From the NCBI GenBank assembly GCA_947625315.1, contig CANQOE010000006.1, positions 1 to 19,161 of the forward strand: a DNA stretch of 19,161 bases, read 5' to 3'. Both the position numbers and the translations under genes were made by a program. Positions 14,615-19,161 of this stretch are shown piece after piece (position 1 is the first letter of the stretch; every line of letters starts with the position of its first letter). Source of the DNA: an uncultured Bacilli bacterium. GTDB taxonomy: Bacteria; Bacillota_I; Bacilli_A; RF39; UBA660. A model generated the notes under the pieces. That model had not been told where the DNA came from. It saw only the letters and a program-made list of their open reading frames with translations, and ran no database searches.

Positions 14615-14643
14615 ATTATAAAGGTTAATTAATATTTTGTCAA
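14615..14643 (-). promoter_or_regulatory. full-consensus promoter of the short transcript
   Basis: On the minus strand, TTGACA (14638-14643), exactly 17 bases and TATAAT (14615-14620) match the sigma-A consensus at all 12 positions. It is the strongest promoter I see in the window, yet it drives only about 100 nt before the terminator at 14508-14535. Confidence 0.88.
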
Positions 14644-14666
14644 TAAAAATTGGTTAAATTTAACAA

Positions 14667-16667
14667 TTAAAATATTAAATTAATTAACAAACAAATAATT
14701 AAGCCTACTCCTAAAGGAATAATAAAAGCTAAAAAAGTATAATAATTACTATTTGTTTCTTTCTTTATAGTTAAAAGAGTTGTGGAACATGGATAATGAA
14801 ATAACATTAACATTAGAAAACATATCGCTCTTTTAATATTCCAACCATTAATTATTAAAACATTTTTTAATTCTTCCATCGCCCCAATATCAATTAAAGA
14901 AGTAGTTTTTAAATATCCCATCAACATTGAAGGTACTATTATTTCATTAGCCGGGAATCCTAATAAAAAAGCTAAAATAATTACCCCATCTAAACCAAAT
15001 AACCTCCCTATCGGATTTAAAAAATTACTAAAATAAACAATTAAAGTATTATTATTAATTTTTAAATTAGCTAATAACCAAATGATTAAACCCGCAGGTA
15101 TAGCTACTTTAATAGCTCTAATTAAAACATAAATAGCTTTATTTTTAATACTATTAAAAATTGTTTTAAAAACTTTAGGCATTCTAAAAGGTGGTAATTC
15201 TAAAGTAAATGATGAAGGTAAGCCTTTTAAAATAGTTTTAGATAAAATATAACTAATAATAAAGGTAATAATTATTCCGATAAATATTAAAAGGGTTAAA
15301 ATTAAAGCACAAAGTAAATTGCCATAGCTTTTACTTAAACCTCCTAAAAACATCATACTAATGGCTATTAAAGTGGGAAATTTCCCATTACAAGGCATAA
15401 AAGCATTAGTAAGAATTGCAATTAATCTTTCTCTTTTGCTATCAATTATTCTTGCTCCCGTAACTCCTACTGCATTGCACCCTATTCCCATACACATTGT
15501 TAAAGCTTGTTTGCCACATGTTTGACATTTTAAAAAAGCATTATCTAAATTAAAAGCAATTCTTGGTAAAACCCCTAAATCTTCTAAAAAAGAAAATAAA
15601 GGAAAAAAGATTAACATCGGAGGTAACATAACTGATATAACCCAATATAAAGTTTTATAAATACCATTTACTAATAAACTAATTAACCAACTAGGAAATT
15701 TAATAAACTCCAAAATATTAATTAAATTATCTTCTAAACTCGAAAAAAATTTAAATAATAAATCTGATGGATAATTAGAAGCACTAATAGTTAAATAAAA
15801 TAGAAAAAATAATAATAAAAGCATTAATGGTATTCCCCAAATTTTACTTGTTAAAACTTTATCTATTTTTAATCTTTTAGTATTTAAAGTATCCGGATAT
15901 TTTACCACGTCTTTTAATACTATTCGTACATTCTTCATAATTTGCATTACGATTTCTAATGAAACATCTTTAATCTCTAACTCATTTTGAATTTTTAAAA
16001 TATCTTCCTTATTCGTAAAATAATTTAATTCTTGAAATTTTTCTAAATAATAACTATTATTTTCTAAAATTCTTAAAGCTATCCATCTTTTATTAATTTT
16101 CGAAGTAATTATATATTTTTCTACTTCTTTTAAAGATTCATTTAACGCTTTATAATCTAAAATTAAATAATCTTTGCCTTTAGCTTCTTTTAAAGTTTTT
16201 AATAAAGTAGTTAAACCTACCTTGTTTTTCGCGGATACTCCTACAACTGGACAATCTAAATTTTCTTCTAATTTAGCAATATCAATATCTATTCCTAACT
16301 TTTGAGCTTCATCCATTAAGTTTAAAGCTACAACGACATTTTTACTTAGTTCTTTAGTTTGAATAACTAAATTAATTCCCTTTTCTAAACTGGTGGCATC
16401 TACCACGACTAAAGCTACATCATAATCTTTAAAACAAATAAAATCAGTTGCTACTTGTTCTTCTCTTGATTTACTTATAAGAGAATATGTTCCTGGTAAA
16501 TCATAAAATTCATATAAAACATTTTCATAAGAACATATTCCTTTGCTAAATTCTACAGTTTTCCCCGCCCAATTTCCCGTATGAACATTACTTTTAGTTA
16601 AAGCATTATAAATAGTCGATTTTCCTACATTAGGGGTTCCAATTAAAGCAACTTTTAAATTTAACAT
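14667..16667 (-). CDS. feoB: ferrous iron transporter FeoB
   Basis: This 666-aa iron(II) importer of the cytoplasmic membrane has an N-terminal G domain: G1 GTPNVGKST (10-18), the switch I block GNWAGKTVEF, G3 DLPGTYSL and G4 NLMD. A helical GDI region runs to about 265, followed by about eight hydrophobic segments with the two Gate motifs GCNAVGVTGAR (396-406) and PCNGKFPT (425-432), both with their conserved cysteine. The GNWAGKT block differs slightly from the more usual GNWPGVT. The length fits the shorter Firmicutes form without FeoC. The ATG overlaps the feoA stop by 7 bases (ATGTTAA), so the two are translationally coupled. Iron uptake is expected to be controlled by the divergent regulator at 16974. 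Confidence 0.96.
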   Translation of the reverse strand: MLNLKVALIGTPNVGKSTIYNALTKSNVHTGNWAGKTVEFSKGICSYENVLYEFYDLPGTYSLISKSREEQVATDFICFKDYDVALVVVDATSLEKGINLVIQTKELSKNVVVALNLMDEAQKLGIDIDIAKLEENLDCPVVGVSAKNKVGLTTLLKTLKEAKGKDYLILDYKALNESLKEVEKYIITSKINKRWIALRILENNSYYLEKFQELNYFTNKEDILKIQNELEIKDVSLEIVMQIMKNVRIVLKDVVKYPDTLNTKRLKIDKVLTSKIWGIPLMLLLLFFLFYLTISASNYPSDLLFKFFSSLEDNLINILEFIKFPSWLISLLVNGIYKTLYWVISVMLPPMLIFFPLFSFLEDLGVLPRIAFNLDNAFLKCQTCGKQALTMCMGIGCNAVGVTGARIIDSKRERLIAILTNAFMPCNGKFPTLIAISMMFLGGLSKSYGNLLCALILTLLIFIGIIITFIISYILSKTILKGLPSSFTLELPPFRMPKVFKTIFNSIKNKAIYVLIRAIKVAIPAGLIIWLLANLKINNNTLIVYFSNFLNPIGRLFGLDGVIILAFLLGFPANEIIVPSMLMGYLKTTSLIDIGAMEELKNVLIINGWNIKRAICFLMLMLFHYPCSTTLLTIKKETNSNYYTFLAFIIPLGVGLIICLLINLIF

Positions 16668-16888
16668 AATTCTACCTCCAATAAAGAGGCATCACTATTT
16701 CTTAAAGCAATTGTATTTTGATTTATTAAATAAGCTTTAGGATTTTTAAAAGGCGAAATTAACACACACTTAACCATAGAACCTGGAATAAAACCTAAAT
16801 CAAGTAATCTTCTTTTAATCTCATCTTCTCCTCTAACTCTTTCAATTAAAGCTTTATCTCCCATTTTTAAATTATTTAAAGTTAACAT
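16661..16888 (-). CDS. feoA: FeoA family protein
   Basis: This 75-aa SH3-like cytoplasmic protein is required with FeoB for Fe(II) uptake. It shows the family blocks MGDKALIERV, IKRRLLDLGFIPGSMVKCVL and the closing NTIALRNSDASLLEVEL. The length is normal. AAGGAG lies 9 bases before the ATG. It overlaps feoB by 7 bases and is the first gene of the operon. The 18-bp inverted repeat at 16917-16934 lies 29-46 bases upstream of the start, in the promoter region. Confidence 0.95.
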   Translation of the reverse strand: MLTLNNLKMGDKALIERVRGEDEIKRRLLDLGFIPGSMVKCVLISPFKNPKAYLINQNTIALRNSDASLLEVELC

Positions 16889-16916
16889 TTTTATATACTC
16901 CTTAACATATAATTTA

Positions 16917-16934
16917 TTAGTTTCCTTAAACTAA
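16917..16934. promoter_or_regulatory. MntR/DtxR-type operator between feoAB and the regulator
   Basis: TTAGTTTCCTTAAACTAA is a perfect inverted repeat with 7-bp arms and a 4-base centre. Its minus-strand form contains TTTAAGGAAACT, very like the Bacillus MntR site core (TTGCCTTAAGGAAACT region) as I recall it, and the TTAG...CTAA ends resemble DtxR/IdeR boxes. It lies between the divergent starts at 16888 and 16974. Confidence 0.72.
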
Positions 16935-16973
16935 CAACTACTTTATCATATGTTAAAAGAAAGAATTGGTTAT

Positions 16974-17381
16974 ATGGAAGAAGACTTTTATACTTTAACT
17001 AGTTATATTCATAATAAAAGATTGATTACTTATGCTATGGAAGATTATTTAGAAATGATTTATCGCGAAACTAATCAAAATCTAAATATTAATGTTACTA
17101 TTTTAAGTAAATTATTACATGTTAAAAAATCTAGCGTATCTAAAATGTTAAGTAAATTAAAAACTTTAGAATTATTAGAAAATAATAATCAAATTAAACT
17201 TACTAAAACAGGTTTTAAAATAGCTAGATATTTATATATAAGACATAATATCTTAGAAACATTTTTAAAATATTTAAATAAACAAGATTTTAAATTAGAA
17301 CAAGTAGAAAAGATAGAACACTTTATAGATAATATTACTTTAAATAATTTAGCTAAGTTAAATAAAGATTTAATTATTTAA
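16974..17381 (+). CDS. MntR/DtxR-family metal-dependent repressor
   Basis: This 135-aa protein is counted from the ATG at 16974. An upstream in-frame ATG at 16950 has no ribosome binding site, and homologues begin with a short acid block before DFYT, so the later start is preferred, though its own site is weak. The winged helix-turn-helix spans about 20-80 with VTILSKLLHVKKSSVSKML, followed by the dimer and metal domain. By alignment in mind with MntR, all metal ligands are kept: Asp24 and Glu27 in MEDYLE, His91 in IRHNIL, Glu112, Glu115 and His116 in VEKIEHF. There is no C-terminal SH3 domain. It probably represses feoAB and itself through the inverted repeat at 16917-16934 when Fe or Mn is plentiful. 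It overlaps the GLUG protein gene tail to tail by 12 bases. Confidence 0.9.
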   Translation: MEEDFYTLTSYIHNKRLITYAMEDYLEMIYRETNQNLNINVTILSKLLHVKKSSVSKMLSKLKTLELLENNNQIKLTKTGFKIARYLYIRHNILETFLKYLNKQDFKLEQVEKIEHFIDNITLNNLAKLNKDLII

Positions 17382-19161
17382 AGTTGGGTAACCTTCATTT
17401 GATAAATACCAAGTTGATAGTGCTATTTCTTCTCCATCTTTTATTATTTCAGCAGTTTTTAATTCATTATTTATAGAAGTTAAATCAATATCTTTTAAAT
17501 TATCATTTAATTGATTTACTAATTTTACTGATTTCATTTCTGTTTCACTCATTGATGTTCCTATGGTTTCACGTCCTGGTTTTGTAGAATTTTTATAATA
17601 TGTGTTTGATATTTCTCTTTTTGTATCATTTACATTTACTAATACTACAGATCCTATACTATATAATTCATTATATTGTGTCTGAGTAGTTTCTTTATTA
17701 TTCTCTATTTCTCCTAAATTATAGACATTATTTATATATAATATATTTTGATCTTGGCCAAGCCCAAATACGCCTCCATACTTAACATATTTTTCAGTTT
17801 TTCCAGTTCCTTCTATTTTTCCTATATTATAAGAATTTATAATTTCTGCATTTCCTTTGTCAATGGATCCAAAGAGCCCTCCAACATAATTTGCACTTAT
17901 TAATTCATTGCCATTAATTATTTTTCCTTTATTATATGAGTTTATTACATATGATTTAATGATTGAATTACTATAACCAATTATTCCACCCATTATAACA
18001 TTATAGTATTTACCTGTATTAAATTTAACATAAGAACTAATTTCACCTTCATTATAGCATTTATCTATTATTAAATTTGAAAGTGAGTTATAACCTACTA
18101 TTCCTCCAGTTAAGTTTCCGTTTAAAACTTTTCCTGTATTGTATGAATTTCGGATTATAGTATATTTTTCACCACTTTGAACTACACCTATTAAGCCTCC
18201 TACACTTTGATCATAATATGTATCGTATTCTAATTTTTCATTTTCTATTTTTCCTGTATTATAACTGTTTTCGATTAATAATGGTCCAAGAGTTGATCCA
18301 ATTAATCCTCCCATTATACTTAATCCATTTCTATTACTTTTAACATCTCCTATATTATGAGCATTTTTTATTTTAATTTTTGAATCTTTATTATCACTTC
18401 TTCCAATTAATCCTCCTGCATATTCTCCGACATTATTAGTTATTGTTCCTTCGTTTACTGAATCTTCTACTATAGCATCACCGGCACCACCTATATAACC
18501 TATTAAACCTGCAGAATTGTTTGATCCTGAAATATTTGCTTTATTTGTACTTTTCTTAATTGTTATATTGCCACCAACACGACCTGAAAACCCTCCTGCT
18601 GCTCCTCCTTTGGTTGTATTTTCTACTTTTACTTCATTAGTACAATTTTCTATTATTGTATTATTTGATGTTCCTATAAATCCACTTATTCCTCTTGAAG
18701 CACTACCTACTGTATTTTCAAATTTTACATTGCCATTTATTGTTAAATTATTAATATGTGTATTTGTTCCATATCCTATTAATGCTATTCCTAATGCATT
18801 TGTATCTGTAACATATATATATAAATTATCTAAACGATTATTATTTCCTAGTATATTTCCTTTAAATTGATGAGAAGTATTATTTCCTATTGGAGTAAAG
18901 CCATTTCCACTTGTTAAACTTATTTTTAAAGTTTCATCTCTTGTTTTATAATCATTTATATCTTGAAAATCTAAATTTCTTGTTAGTTTGAAATATTTAT
19001 TTTCATAACTGTTTCCTTCGTTTGTTTTATTACTTAATGTTACTAAATCATCAATATATTGAATTTGATATGGATTTTCTTCTTTTCCTTCTCCATAATA
19101 GTTTCCTCCAGTGTTGCATATCTCTTGGTTGGCACCTTTTACACAGATTATCTTCTTTCCT
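17370..19161 (-). CDS. GLUG-repeat surface protein, partial (N-terminus off window)
   Basis: The frame stays open from the right edge to TAA at 17370-17372: 596 visible residues, with the 5' end missing. Near the right edge is a start-of-domain block (GEGKEENPYQIQYIDDLVTL, then KLTRNLDF and FTPIGN...HQFKGNI), typical of proteins that open a beta-helical GLUG region. Then come about ten repeats of roughly 35-45 residues with the pattern GGLIG..., IENSYNTGKI, including GGIVGY/KCYNEGEI, GGIIGY/INSYNKGKI, GGLFGS/INSYNIGKI and GGVFGL/NNVYNLGEI. It ends in STWYLSNEGYPTLNN, the usual closing of such domains. An extracellular, probably adhesive or cell-wall-associated protein is expected. Two cysteines sit near the right edge (CVKGANQEIC). 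No signal peptide or sorting motif is visible here. Asn/Ser/Gly content is unlike the neighbours. Confidence 0.9.
   Translation of the reverse strand, partial: GKKIICVKGANQEICNTGGNYYGEGKEENPYQIQYIDDLVTLSNKTNEGNSYENKYFKLTRNLDFQDINDYKTRDETLKISLTSGNGFTPIGNNTSHQFKGNILGNNNRLDNLYIYVTDTNALGIALIGYGTNTHINNLTINGNVKFENTVGSASRGISGFIGTSNNTIIENCTNEVKVENTTKGGAAGGFSGRVGGNITIKKSTNKANISGSNNSAGLIGYIGGAGDAIVEDSVNEGTITNNVGEYAGGLIGRSDNKDSKIKIKNAHNIGDVKSNRNGLSIMGGLIGSTLGPLLIENSYNTGKIENEKLEYDTYYDQSVGGLIGVVQSGEKYTIIRNSYNTGKVLNGNLTGGIVGYNSLSNLIIDKCYNEGEISSYVKFNTGKYYNVIMGGIIGYSNSIIKSYVINSYNKGKIINGNELISANYVGGLFGSIDKGNAEIINSYNIGKIEGTGKTEKYVKYGGVFGLGQDQNILYINNVYNLGEIENNKETTQTQYNELYSIGSVVLVNVNDTKREISNTYYKNSTKPGRETIGTSMSETEMKSVKLVNQLNDNLKDIDLTSINNELKTAEIIKDGEEIALSTWYLSNEGYPTLNN

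Noticed and set aside
13569..14666. SRP RNA gene near ffh
   Set aside because: No GC-rich stem with the conserved GGAA/GNAR-type loop and asymmetric bulge is present in the flanks; the short transcript at 14508-14608 is AT-rich and lacks these.
14643..14668. Weak hairpin directly after feoB as its own terminator
   Set aside because: The stem around GTTAAATTTAAC is entirely A/T-rich with bulges and overlaps the -35 region of the next promoter; the perfect hairpin at 14508-14535 is a better terminator.
16950..16973. Upstream ATG as start of the MntR/DtxR-type regulator
   Set aside because: There is no ribosome binding site before 16950, and the family N-terminus (acid residues before DFYT) fits the ATG at 16974.
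18517..18870. Open frame of 117 codons on the plus strand
   Set aside because: Antisense to the repeats of the GLUG protein, whose frame is continuous through this region; the Pro/Val/Phe-rich content mirrors the Gly/Asn repeat codons.

Overview
The window reads as chromosomal DNA of a very AT-rich Gram-positive-type bacterium. It is probably a gut Bacilli or Mollicutes-adjacent Bacillota lineage, an inference from the very low GC, dense AGGAGG-type ribosome binding sites, lipoprotein signals, ClpC, a YunB-family sporulation protein and MntR/DtxR-type metal regulation. The standard code fits: the Trp codons checked in several genes are TGG, TAA is the dominant stop, TAG closes three genes and TGA closes only two. 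There is no rRNA, tRNA, CRISPR array or insertion sequence, and no gene-free stretch longer than about 230 bases.

Left part (1-2448, minus strand): a tail-anchored acidic protein, a YunB-family protein and a membrane-anchored thioredoxin-like protein (CPWC, running off the left edge) lie head to tail. Divergent from them (2560-5333, plus strand) are a single-cluster 4Fe-4S ferredoxin and a three-gene ABC importer of the nitrate/sulfonate/thiamine-precursor type, whose genes overlap by 8 bases each. A strong terminator closes it.

Middle part (5423-7480): a more accessory-looking block on the minus strand with a zinc-ribbon protein, a flavin reductase-like protein and dinD. dinD is full length but broken by one in-frame TGA, and it keeps a textbook SOS promoter with a LexA-type box in the spacer. 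Then follow a compact ClpC (minus) and, divergent from it, a protein carrying only a ClpC-type first AAA+ domain (plus). This pair has no ctsR/mcsA/mcsB neighbours.

Right-middle part (11256-14643): a lipoprotein (minus), a membrane-anchored stand-alone PTS EIIB-like domain (plus), then a minus-strand operon of a ZnuA-fold lipoprotein that has lost the family's three metal-binding histidines, followed 11 bases later by ffh. Upstream of this operon is a separate short transcription unit of about 100 nt: consensus promoter, 23-codon ORF and intrinsic terminator. It is the least explained element in the window.

Right part (14667-19161): feoB and feoA (minus, overlapping by 7 bases) diverge from an MntR/DtxR-type regulator with all metal ligands kept. 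An 18-bp inverted repeat between them is the likely operator. The regulator runs convergently into the 3' end of a large GLUG-repeat surface protein whose N-terminus lies beyond the right edge.
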